This document shows positions 1 to 5,963 of a stretch of DNA of 5,963 nucleotides, piece by piece. Every line of letters begins with the position of its first letter. Position 1 is the stretch's first letter. The stretch is from Pseudomonadota bacterium. Lineage in GTDB: Bacteria > Pseudomonadota > Alphaproteobacteria > ATCC43930 > CGMCC-115725. Both the position numbers and the translations under genes were made by a program. The notes beneath the pieces are model-generated. The model did not search any database and was not told the origin of the DNA. It saw only the letters and a program-made list of their open reading frames with translations. The stretch lies in the NCBI GenBank assembly GCA_021790295.1, contig JAJYIC010000172.1, positions 1-5,963 of the forward strand, given 5' to 3'.

Positions 1-2015
1 GCCTTCGATGGCCGCCAAGGAGGCGGCGCGCGCGCGCCGGCCGCGGGGAGGATGCGAAAATAGACTCGTTTTGCGAGAGGGACGCGGCTGAAGCTCGCCC
101 GTGCCTCGGCGACAAGCGCGCCATCGAGAGGGATCGCCGGCAACGGCTCTTTCAGCAAAGCCTGCAAATGCCGGCCGAGATCGGCGCGCAGAGGGGCCAT
201 CATCGGGCCCGGATAGAGCCTCAGCCAATCGAGCCGCATCCACGCGCGCACGAGATCGCGGTCGAGAGGCCCGAGGTCGCCGAGCATCAGATAAACCCGC
301 GTCGCCTCGTAAAGAAAATCCGGCCGATCGAGAGCGCCGCGCATCTCGGTTTCGAGTTGCCAGATGAGGCGCGGCAAAAGCACGCGCAAAAGCGCCTCGC
401 GATAGATCGACCGCGCGCCCACGGCGAGCTTTTTCGACTGCGAGAAAACGGCAAGCCACGATCCTTTGCGCTCTTGCGCCTTCTCCTCGTAACCGTAGGG
501 AAGACCGCGCGCCCGATCGAGAAGCGGCAGGATGCGCGAGAGATCGCCGTCTCTGACGGGATCGAGTGAAAGGCTCGAAGCGGTCTTGTCGTAAAGGGCG
601 AGCGAGCGATCCATGGCGTCGAGCTGTTCTTGGGCAAGGCTTTGGGCATGCCAGAGAAAAGCCCCCCCGGCGATGAGAACGGCGGCGATCGCCGCAAAGG
701 CGCCGGCGCGCAGCAAGACCCTCCGGCGCTGGGCGCCGGGGCGCTCGGACACCAGCATCGCCTCGCCGAATACGACCTCTTTGAGAAGCCGCGAGAGGAA
801 ATAGCTTCGTCCCTCTTGCGCCCGCAGACTCGGGGCGCGGCGTTGGTCGATGCCGAAGGAACGCGCGAGAAAGCTGGTCAGACGATCGATCGGGGTGCCT
901 TCTTGGGTTCCCGAAGTCAGATAAAAGCCGCGCAGCATCGGCGCCGGATCGAGGCGCGAGCCGCCGAAGGCCTCGCCCAGAAACTCGGCCAAAGCCCCTT
1001 CGAGGCTCGCCGCTTGGGCCGGAAAGCCGGCAATCAAGGCGCGCTTTTCCGGGCTTCGTTCGGCCTGAAGGCGTGCGAAAAGCCGTTCGTCGAGCCTTTC
1101 GATAAGAGCGGCGAATTCGGCGGCAAAACCTTCGACCGGCCCGGAGTGGCTCTCAGTCAAAGGAAAGGTGGCGCCCCAGACCTCGGCCCTGCGCTCGCGG
1201 TCGAGATCGTCGAAAAACTCCATAAAACCGGCGATCAGATCGGCCTTTGTAAAAAAGGCGTAGATCGGAAGGCGGACCTCGAGCCTTTCTTCGAGCTCTT
1301 TAACGCGGCGGCGGATGGCGCGGGCGTGGGCGAGGCGTTCCTCGCGCGGCGCGCCGGCGATCTCGGAAAGCGCGATGGCGACGATGACGCCGTTCAGAGG
1401 CTGCCTCGGGCGCGTGCGTTTCAAAAGATCGAGAAAAGCTTCCCAGCCGGCGCGATCGACGCCCGCGTCCGAATCCTGGGTCGTGTATCGTCCAGCGGTG
1501 TCGATCAGGACCGCGTCTTCGGTAAACCACCAGTCGCAAAGGCGCGTGCCGCCGACCCCGGCGACCGCTCCCTGGCCCATTTCCGAGGCAAGAGGAAAGC
1601 TGAGGCCGGCGTTCAAAAGCGCCGTCGTCTTGCCGGCCCCGGGCGGTCCGATGATCGCGTACCAAGGTTGTTCGTAAAGATAGCCGCGGTTGCCGCGCGC
1701 CTTTTTCAAAAGCGACAGGGCCGCGCTCATCCGTTCGCGCAAGGCTTCGCTTTCTTCGGCGGCGGCGCGCGCGCCCTCGACGGGAGCCGAAGCGGCGACC
1801 CCCTCCGCAAGAGCCGCTTCGCGGCGGCGCCGCCAGAGGTCGAAAAAGAGATTGATGCCGCCCCAGAGCGCCAAGACGGCTAAGAGCGCCCCCAAACGTG
1901 CGCCGACACTTCGAAGGGCCGGCAGGATAGGCCCCACAAACCACGCCAGAGCGGCGAGGATCGCCGCCCCGAAAAAGCTCCAAATAGAACGCCAGGAAGC
2001 GAGCGCCGCAACCAT
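1..2015 (-). CDS. tssM: T6SS inner-membrane ATPase TssM (IcmF/ImpL family), 3'-truncated by window edge
   Basis: TssM spans the inner membrane and, with TssL and usually the lipoprotein TssJ, forms the T6SS envelope channel. I read the frame by hand: it is open for 671 codons to the left edge, with no stop or frameshift. Hydrophobic segments at about residues 10-31 and 41-61 form an N-terminal hairpin. A cytoplasmic NTPase domain follows: Walker A GPPGAGKT (123-130), Walker B VLIDTAGRY (169-177, Asp172) and TKAD (256-259) as the guanine-type specificity motif. Family motifs MLRGFYLTSG (360-369) and RSYFLSRLLKEVVF (403-416) precede a third membrane segment (about 434-455), after which the chain is periplasmic. 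The last visible residues (PPPWRPS) match the family, whose members run to about 1100-1200 residues, so roughly the C-terminal 40-45% lies outside. The ATG at 2013-2015 starts 5 bases after the tssL stop, with no clear Shine-Dalgarno, which suggests translational coupling; a TTG at 2022-2024 is an in-frame alternative. Confidence 0.96.
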   Translation of the reverse strand, partial: MVAALASWRSIWSFFGAAILAALAWFVGPILPALRSVGARLGALLAVLALWGGINLFFDLWRRRREAALAEGVAASAPVEGARAAAEESEALRERMSAALSLLKKARGNRGYLYEQPWYAIIGPPGAGKTTALLNAGLSFPLASEMGQGAVAGVGGTRLCDWWFTEDAVLIDTAGRYTTQDSDAGVDRAGWEAFLDLLKRTRPRQPLNGVIVAIALSEIAGAPREERLAHARAIRRRVKELEERLEVRLPIYAFFTKADLIAGFMEFFDDLDRERRAEVWGATFPLTESHSGPVEGFAAEFAALIERLDERLFARLQAERSPEKRALIAGFPAQAASLEGALAEFLGEAFGGSRLDPAPMLRGFYLTSGTQEGTPIDRLTSFLARSFGIDQRRAPSLRAQEGRSYFLSRLLKEVVFGEAMLVSERPGAQRRRVLLRAGAFAAIAAVLIAGGAFLWHAQSLAQEQLDAMDRSLALYDKTASSLSLDPVRDGDLSRILPLLDRARGLPYGYEEKAQERKGSWLAVFSQSKKLAVGARSIYREALLRVLLPRLIWQLETEMRGALDRPDFLYEATRVYLMLGDLGPLDRDLVRAWMRLDWLRLYPGPMMAPLRADLGRHLQALLKEPLPAIPLDGALVAEARASFSRVPLAKRVYFRILPAAGARAPPPWRPSK

Positions 2016-2020
2016 CGCGT

Positions 2021-3325
2021 TCAACCGGGACGGGGAAGGAGGATCTCGATGCGCCGGTTCTGTTCGCGGCCTGCGGGGGTGCCATTGTCGGCGATCGGAT
2101 CGGCTTCGCCGCGGCCTTCGGCGGTGACGCGCGAGGGATCGGTAAAGCTTTCGGCGATGATCGCCCGCGCGGCCTTGGCGCGCGCAACCGAAAGTTCGAA
2201 ATTGGACGGAAAGCGGACCGTGTGGATCGGCTGGTTGTCGGTATAGCCGATGATCTCGATCTTTCCTTTTTCGTCTTTGAGGGCGGCGCCGACGCGCTCG
2301 AGGACGGGTACGAACCGGGTCTCGACCACGGCGCTGCCTGAGGCGAACATGCCGCGATTGAGGATGCGCACGATCCGGCTTGCCGGGTCGCAGCTGACCC
2401 CTTCGCCGGCCAAAGGCTCGAGCAGGGCGCAAATGTGGAAGGGCGGCGGCTTTTGCCGCAACGCTGCGGCATGGAGTCTCAGAAGCTTCGGCATATGCGT
2501 CGGCGGGGCGCGGAGGATCTCGGCAAAGACGGCGTCCGACCGGGCGCCGAGACGCAAAGAGAACCCCACGAACAGGAGGGCGAGAACGGCAAGCGCTGCG
2601 CTTGCCGCGACCCACAGCGGAACTGTCCGCCGCGCGCCGCGGTAAGGGGCGGAAAGGCCGCGCCAATGCGGCGACAACGAAGGTTCGGCCGCCCGGCGCT
2701 GGCGCGCGATCAGGGCATAGGTCTCTTCGCGCACGCGCTCCAGTTCGGCGGGCCCGCGCGGAGAAAGCCGATAACGCCCCTGAAAGCCGAGAGAGATGCA
2801 CAGATACATCAGCTCGACGACCGGCAGAAATCTGCCCGGGTTCTGCCGCATCTGGGAAAGGAGATCGAAAAACCGCTCGCCGCTCCTCACCTCCAAATGA
2901 AAGGTCGAAACGAGAGAGCGCGCGTCCCAGATCCCGGTGCTGCCCCAGGGCGTGTTGAGAACGACGTCGTCGAGGGCGGCGCAAAGCGCATAGTGCGCCG
3001 GGCGCACGAGTTCCAAAGAGAGGCCGCTCTGGCGCGTCTTTTCTTCGAAAGCGCGCATCGCGCCGACCGCGCGTTCGCGCAGATCGGCGGGGTCGGGCTG
3101 GTTCGCCGTATTGCGCAGCCGAGCCAAAAGCTGGAGCAAAGGCGCCGCGGCGGCAATCAGAGGATTGCCCCCCATCGCCACCGCCTCTGTCCCTTCCGCG
3201 AGAGGCGGCGCGGCTCGGCTTTCCGGCTCCGGGCACGGGGCGGCGGGGGTCGGGCGGCCGCCCGCAACCGGCCGCAGGATCGTGCGTTCGGGGTCGTCCG
3301 GCTCGGAAAACGGGTTCTTGCTCAT
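2021..3325 (-). CDS. tssL: T6SS inner-membrane protein TssL (DotU/ImpK) with C-terminal OmpA/MotB-like peptidoglycan-binding domain
   Basis: 434 residues, complete. TssL binds TssM in the inner membrane and contacts TssK on the cytoplasmic side. Order of parts: a polar, proline-rich N-terminal tail (1-50) with DPERTILRP at 11-19; a DotU-type cytoplasmic domain (about 52-232) with LDDVVLNTPWG (118-128) and the family signature ELMYLCISLGFQGRYR (171-186); one membrane helix (about 236-256); a periplasmic linker with Cys299 and Cys312; and an OmpA-like domain (about 325-432) with GYTDNQPI (360-367), RFPSNFELSVARAKA (371-385) and GREQNRRIEI (419-428). Asp363 and Arg382 are in the positions that bind diaminopimelate in OmpA-type domains, so peptidoglycan anchoring is likely. 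This is the two-domain form of TssL, which does not need a separate TagL. The ATG at 3323-3325 is preferred because it follows a purine-rich ribosome binding site and keeps the tail; the next ATG is codon 51. The gene lies 24 bases after tssK and 5 before tssM. Confidence 0.97.
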   Translation of the reverse strand: MSKNPFSEPDDPERTILRPVAGGRPTPAAPCPEPESRAAPPLAEGTEAVAMGGNPLIAAAAPLLQLLARLRNTANQPDPADLRERAVGAMRAFEEKTRQSGLSLELVRPAHYALCAALDDVVLNTPWGSTGIWDARSLVSTFHLEVRSGERFFDLLSQMRQNPGRFLPVVELMYLCISLGFQGRYRLSPRGPAELERVREETYALIARQRRAAEPSLSPHWRGLSAPYRGARRTVPLWVAASAALAVLALLFVGFSLRLGARSDAVFAEILRAPPTHMPKLLRLHAAALRQKPPPFHICALLEPLAGEGVSCDPASRIVRILNRGMFASGSAVVETRFVPVLERVGAALKDEKGKIEIIGYTDNQPIHTVRFPSNFELSVARAKAARAIIAESFTDPSRVTAEGRGEADPIADNGTPAGREQNRRIEILLPRPG

Positions 3326-3326
3326 G

Positions 3327-3334
3327 CCTCCCTC
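3327..3334 (-). promoter_or_regulatory. Ribosome binding site of tssL
   Basis: On the minus strand the sequence GAGGGAGG ends one base before the tssL ATG. The GAGGG part sits four bases from the start, while the GGAGG part is only one base away, closer than usual. It is the best Shine-Dalgarno match in front of any of the three visible starts and supports the full-length TssL with its N-terminal tail. Spacing is the weak point. Confidence 0.5.
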
Positions 3335-3349
3335 GAGGCCCGGATCGCG

Positions 3350-4678
3350 TTAACCGCGGATCGCCCAGAACTCAAGACGCAGGTTCGGGAAATCCCCGGA
3401 AACGTGGATCGCAAAGCCGCCGGATGTCTGCATCTGCTGCCAATGCGGGCTGTTGCGGTCAAGCTCGAAATAGGTGGCGCCAGCATAAAACGGGATCTGC
3501 CGCGGCGCCACCGGAAGGGGACGCACGGCGATGCCGGGAAGAAGCACATTGACGAGTTCGCGTATGTGCTCGACCGCGCCGATCTTGACTTGCGGCGGGA
3601 ACAGGCGGCGCAACTGCTCGGTCGGCATGTCGGCCTGAACGACGAGGACAAAGCTCGCCGCGCGCAGGATCGAACGGTCGGTGATGGGGCCGACGCGCAC
3701 CCCGTATTGGCGCTCCTGCAAGGGGATCGCGATCGCCGCCTGCTCGATGACCGCAGAAAGAGAGCGGCGCAAATCGGCGACGACCGGCGCAAAGCTCCGT
3801 TGCAGGTCGTCATGACGATAAGCGGGATAGACGCCCGGACGGCGCGTGGTCTCGGTAAAGGTCGCGAACTCGCCCGCCATCTGGATAAAGGCCTCGTAAA
3901 GCTCGGCGGGATGAAGATTTGCCGCGTCGGCCCAATGGGCGAGGAGCTTTTGCCAGCGATTGATCGCCTGCAGAAGGAGAAAATCGGAGACTTCGGCCAC
4001 CCCCTGCGCCCCCGGCGCCGAAAGCCGCGCCGCCAAAGCCTCGCCGCGCTGGTTGAGGAGACCGGCAAATTCGGTGATCAGTCCCGAAAGAGAAGGCGCC
4101 GCCGAGCAAAGAAGGCAGGGCGCGATCCAGCGTTCGTCGAGGGTTGCGCGGCGGTCGGCAAAAACCTCGGCGACCCGCGCAAGCCCGATGCACAGATAGC
4201 CGGCCCGTTCCTCCCCTTCGAGCAGATAGCGCAAACGCAACCGTCCGACGAGCAGTGGCGCCGGCTGCGGGGAAGCCGAATGCGTGTCGTAAGCCTCGAA
4301 ATCGCGCAGCAGATAGCGCCCGTCCGCGGCCGCGCCGTCGGCGATCTCGACCGCCCCCGGCTGGCGCACGGGGGCGGCAAGGTAGACGACGGCGCCGCGC
4401 GTGTTTTCGGGCAGATCGAGAGGCGGGGGATGATCGCATTCCCCCGGGATTTGAAACGGCGTCCCGTCCTCGAAAACGCCGATCGCCGAAGAGAGGGCAA
4501 AACGCCCGGTCGCGAGAAGTTCGCGTTCGATCGCCATCTCGACGATGCCCCAGGGATGCGGTCTCAAAGCGGCGGTACGGGCGCGCAAAAGCGCCTCCAC
4601 CCAGCGGTCCTGCTGCTGGAAATGCTGGGCGCGAAGGAACATTCCTTCCTGCCAGACGACCCGGTTGGTCCATGTCAT
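3350..4678 (-). CDS. tssK: T6SS baseplate adaptor TssK (ImpJ/VasE family)
   Basis: 442 residues, the usual length for TssK (about 445). TssK is a cytoplasmic trimer: its N-terminal part holds the TssE/F/G wedge of the baseplate and its C-terminal part docks on the cytoplasmic domains of TssL and TssM. Signatures: WQEGMFLRAQHFQQQDRW (9-26), the family's N-terminal motif, with Ala17 where proline is common; YEAFIQMAGEFATF (261-274); YRHDDLQRSF (287-296); ERQYGVRVG (322-330); and a C-terminal block LLPGIAVRPL through FYAGATYFELDR (379-408). No signal peptide or membrane helix is seen, as expected. The ATG at 4676-4678 is chosen because the family motif begins directly after it; an in-frame TTG at 4712-4714 would add 12 residues with no family resemblance. 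GGGGAAGAG lies 12 bases upstream, a rather distant ribosome binding site. The TAA stop at 3350-3352 is 24 bases before tssL. Confidence 0.97.
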   Translation of the reverse strand: MTWTNRVVWQEGMFLRAQHFQQQDRWVEALLRARTAALRPHPWGIVEMAIERELLATGRFALSSAIGVFEDGTPFQIPGECDHPPPLDLPENTRGAVVYLAAPVRQPGAVEIADGAAADGRYLLRDFEAYDTHSASPQPAPLLVGRLRLRYLLEGEERAGYLCIGLARVAEVFADRRATLDERWIAPCLLCSAAPSLSGLITEFAGLLNQRGEALAARLSAPGAQGVAEVSDFLLLQAINRWQKLLAHWADAANLHPAELYEAFIQMAGEFATFTETTRRPGVYPAYRHDDLQRSFAPVVADLRRSLSAVIEQAAIAIPLQERQYGVRVGPITDRSILRAASFVLVVQADMPTEQLRRLFPPQVKIGAVEHIRELVNVLLPGIAVRPLPVAPRQIPFYAGATYFELDRNSPHWQQMQTSGGFAIHVSGDFPNLRLEFWAIRG

Positions 4679-4730
4679 GACGGATTGGCGCTCTTCCCCG
4701 GGGCGAGGCCTCAAAGAAAGGCCGAAACAA

Positions 4731-4739
4731 AGGATAGCA
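4731..4739 (-). promoter_or_regulatory. Possible extended -10 promoter element upstream of tssK
   Basis: On the minus strand TGCTATCCT resembles an extended -10 (TGnTATAAT; the TG and four of six hexamer bases match). It lies about 50 bases before the tssK ATG, in the only sizeable gap between genes here. No convincing -35 is found at 16-18 bases upstream, where the sequence is GC-rich, and alphaproteobacterial promoters often depart from this consensus. It may be chance. Confidence 0.2.
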
Positions 4740-4742
4740 TTT

Positions 4743-4774
4743 GCCTCACGCCGGCGCGAGGGCGGCGTTGAGGC
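4743..4774 (-). other. Stable RNA hairpin in the tagH-tssK intergenic gap
   Basis: The arms gcctcacgcc (4743-4752) and ggcgttgaggc (4764-4774) are complementary over 10 base pairs with one bulged base, around an 11-base loop. In the tssK-ward transcript it begins about 28 bases after the tagH stop. No U-run follows directly (the next bases are AAATGCTATCC), so it does not look like a standard intrinsic terminator. It could protect an mRNA end, lower read-through, or separate tagH from tssK expression. An overlapping alternative pairing uses GTTGAG (4767-4772) with CTCAAC (4801-4806) at the tagH stop codon, so two folds compete. Confidence 0.45.
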
Positions 4775-4801
4775 CGTTCTCGCCTTGAGGGCGGCCGCGG
4801 C

Positions 4802-5963
4802 TCAACGCGTTTCCTCTTTTTGCGCGGCTTCGGCAAGGGCGCGTTCATAGGCGGTCGCAAAAGCCTTGCCGAAGACGCTGTCGAAATTGTCTGCAAGGGC
4901 GGCGCTGATCCGCGCATAAAGCGCCTCGAAGGCTTCCCATGCATGCGCCTTTTTCTGCGCCGAGAGGAGAGCGAGCCCACCCTTTTCGCCTGCGTCGCGC
5001 AGCTTTGCCGGATCGAATTCGCGCAACAGGCCGGCCACCGCTTTTTGCATCGCGGCAACGCTCGCCAATTCGTGAAGGCGCATGTCGCGCAAAGCCTCGG
5101 CCACCGCCTCGGCGGCGCCCATTTCGGTGCGCCGTCCGGCGCCGAGGAGCGCCAATAAGGCATCCTCGTCATCGGCCGAGAATTTGAGAGGGTTGTTGCC
5201 GCTCCTTTTGATCATCGTCTGCTCGATGCGGAATTCGCCCTTGATCGCCGCACGGGCGATCAAGGCCTGGCGCAGGCCCGAAACGAGCGCGCGAAAAGCG
5301 GCGCCCAAATCCTCCATCGCCGCCGCAGGATCGGCAGGGCGGGCCTTTTCGAGCCCGGCGCCGCGCAGGAAAGCGGCGAGCAGATCCTCGCCCGGCGTTG
5401 GCGCTCCCGGTTGCGGCGCCTGGAGCGGGGCGGGAGAGGGCGCGGCGGGAACGGCGACAGGAGCGCTCGCCGCCGCCATCCCTTCTTTACGAGAGAAATC
5501 GCGGTCCCAATCATCCGGCAGGAGAACCCGCGGGGCGCGGAAGGCGTCTTCGAGATGCGGGGAATGGTCGGGCTGGGTCGCGGCACCCTCGGCGGGCGCT
5601 TCCTCCTCGGGCGCCAAAGGATCGTAATCGGGCGGCAGGTTGATCGCGGCGGGAGCGAGCGCTTGCGCAAAAGGGTCGCCTTCGCGCGCGCGGGGGGCAA
5701 GCGGCTCCTCTCCGAAAGGAAAGCGGCGAGCCGCGAACGGGTCGAGAGCGAAAGGCTCGGCGGGCGCCTGCCGCAAAGCGGGTTCCTCGGCGAGGCGGAC
5801 CTCGATCTCGTAAGCCCCGAAATTGAGGCGGTCGCCGTCCTTGAGCTCGCGCACCCCGCCCTTGCCGATCGGTTCCCCTTCGCGGTTGAGAAAGGTGCCG
5901 TTGGTCGAAAGATCGGCGATCTGCCAACTGCCCGAGCGATAGGCGAGGACGCAGTGTTGCTTC
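4802..5963 (-). CDS. tagH: T6SS-associated FHA-domain protein TagH/Fha (ImpI family), 5'-truncated by window edge
   Basis: 386 codons are visible, ending in TGA at 4802-4804; the start lies beyond the right edge. FHA domains bind phosphothreonine, and T6SS members act after the kinase PpkA to activate secretion. The first 56 residues are the second half of an FHA domain: KQHC (the His of SxxH), DLSTNGTFLN (17-26) with the Asn-Gly pair that contacts the phosphopeptide, and DGDRLNFGAYEIEV (42-55). The conserved Arg and Ser of the binding site would be in the missing part, perhaps 30-45 residues. Next is a linker of about 135 residues rich in Pro, Ala and acidic residues, with repeated DPF/DPL and with LPDDWDRDF (148-156). 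The C-terminal domain (about 194-386) has FRIEQTMI (244-251), NNPLKFSADDEDALLALL (256-273) and a helical end, matching the T6SS FHA family rather than a generic FHA protein. No membrane helix is seen in the visible part. GTG at 5854 is internal, not the start. Confidence 0.93.
   Translation of the reverse strand, partial: KQHCVLAYRSGSWQIADLSTNGTFLNREGEPIGKGGVRELKDGDRLNFGAYEIEVRLAEEPALRQAPAEPFALDPFAARRFPFGEEPLAPRAREGDPFAQALAPAAINLPPDYDPLAPEEEAPAEGAATQPDHSPHLEDAFRAPRVLLPDDWDRDFSRKEGMAAASAPVAVPAAPSPAPLQAPQPGAPTPGEDLLAAFLRGAGLEKARPADPAAAMEDLGAAFRALVSGLRQALIARAAIKGEFRIEQTMIKRSGNNPLKFSADDEDALLALLGAGRRTEMGAAEAVAEALRDMRLHELASVAAMQKAVAGLLREFDPAKLRDAGEKGGLALLSAQKKAHAWEAFEALYARISAALADNFDSVFGKAFATAYERALAEAAQKEETR

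Noticed and set aside
26..37. Alternating CG run
   Set aside because: It encodes the Ala/Arg-rich segment before the PPPWRPS motif of TssM, which fits the family, so the composition is explained by coding.
382..400. 15-base repeat gcgcaaaagcgcctc, also present near 4584-4598
   Set aside because: Both copies encode similar Glu-Ala-Leu-Leu-Arg stretches within conserved genes and reflect shared codon preference, not a mobile or regulatory repeat.
630..1883. 417-codon open frame on the plus strand, antisense to tssM
   Set aside because: Same codon-aligned antisense artefact: it ends at 1881-1883 exactly opposite a TTA leucine codon of tssM. No recognisable domain.
1300..2472. 390-codon minus-strand frame overlapping tssL and tssM
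   Set aside because: It is in the wrong frame for both genes, rich in Arg, Ser, Pro and Gly, and would displace the conserved OmpA domain of TssL and the Walker motifs of TssM.
2795..2806. 12-base match gatgcacagata, also at 4188-4199
   Set aside because: Both copies encode Tyr-Leu-Cys-Ile inside family-conserved parts of TssL and TssK; coincidence of protein sequence and codon choice.
2435..4771. 778-codon open frame on the plus strand, antisense to tssL and tssK
   Set aside because: Its codons are aligned one-to-one with the reversed codons of tssL and tssK, so a stop appears only where those genes use TTA, CTA or TCA, which are rare in this GC-rich DNA. The protein is Arg-rich, low in complexity and matches no family I know, whereas the opposite strand encodes clear T6SS proteins.
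4731..4774. Intrinsic terminator between tagH and tssK
   Set aside because: The hairpin is strong but no U-run follows on either strand, and the genes on both sides belong to one conserved cluster. Kept only as a structured element.
1..5963. Mobile elements, CRISPR arrays, tRNA or rRNA genes, effector or immunity genes
   Set aside because: None seen. No terminal inverted repeats, spaced direct repeats, tRNA-like folds, or toxin and immunity domains; the four T6SS genes account for all but about 150 bases.

Overview
The window is a stretch of a type VI secretion system (T6SS) operon. Four genes lie head to tail on the minus strand and fill nearly all of the 5963 bases. In transcription order (right to left) they are an FHA-domain regulator (tagH/fha, 5' end outside the window), tssK (baseplate-to-membrane adaptor), tssL (inner-membrane protein with a fused peptidoglycan-binding domain) and tssM (IcmF-like inner-membrane ATPase, 3' end outside the window). 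No gene is supported on the plus strand; the long plus-strand open frames there are shadows of the minus-strand genes.

The DNA is GC-rich and codons such as TTA, CTA and TCA are rare. The order FHA - tssK - tssL - tssM matches impI-impJ-impK-impL of alphaproteobacterial imp clusters (Agrobacterium, Rhizobium). TssL also carries a C-terminal OmpA/MotB-like domain and an N-terminal threonine motif of the kind phosphorylated in Agrobacterium. An alphaproteobacterium, perhaps of the Hyphomicrobiales, is the most likely source, but this is inference from gene order and composition, not an identification.

Layout: 1-2015 tssM (first 671 codons, reading off the left edge); 2016-2020 a 5-base gap; 2021-3325 tssL (complete); 3326-3349 a 24-base gap with a purine-rich ribosome binding site; 3350-4678 tssK (complete); 4679-4801 a 123-base gap with a stable hairpin and a possible extended -10 promoter; 4802-5963 tagH (lacking the first part of its FHA domain).

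How the genes work together: TssL and TssM are the inner-membrane core of the T6SS trans-envelope complex. TssK joins that complex to the cytoplasmic baseplate from which the sheath and needle assemble. The FHA protein is a phosphothreonine reader that in related systems switches secretion on after a Ser/Thr kinase acts; in Agrobacterium the kinase target is an N-terminal threonine of TssL. Here the reader and a plausible target (TssL Thr15) are two genes apart. The kinase and phosphatase (ppkA, tagF-pppA) would be expected next to tssM, past the left edge, but are not visible. I see no novel system: this is a conventional T6SS core with some local details worth checking.
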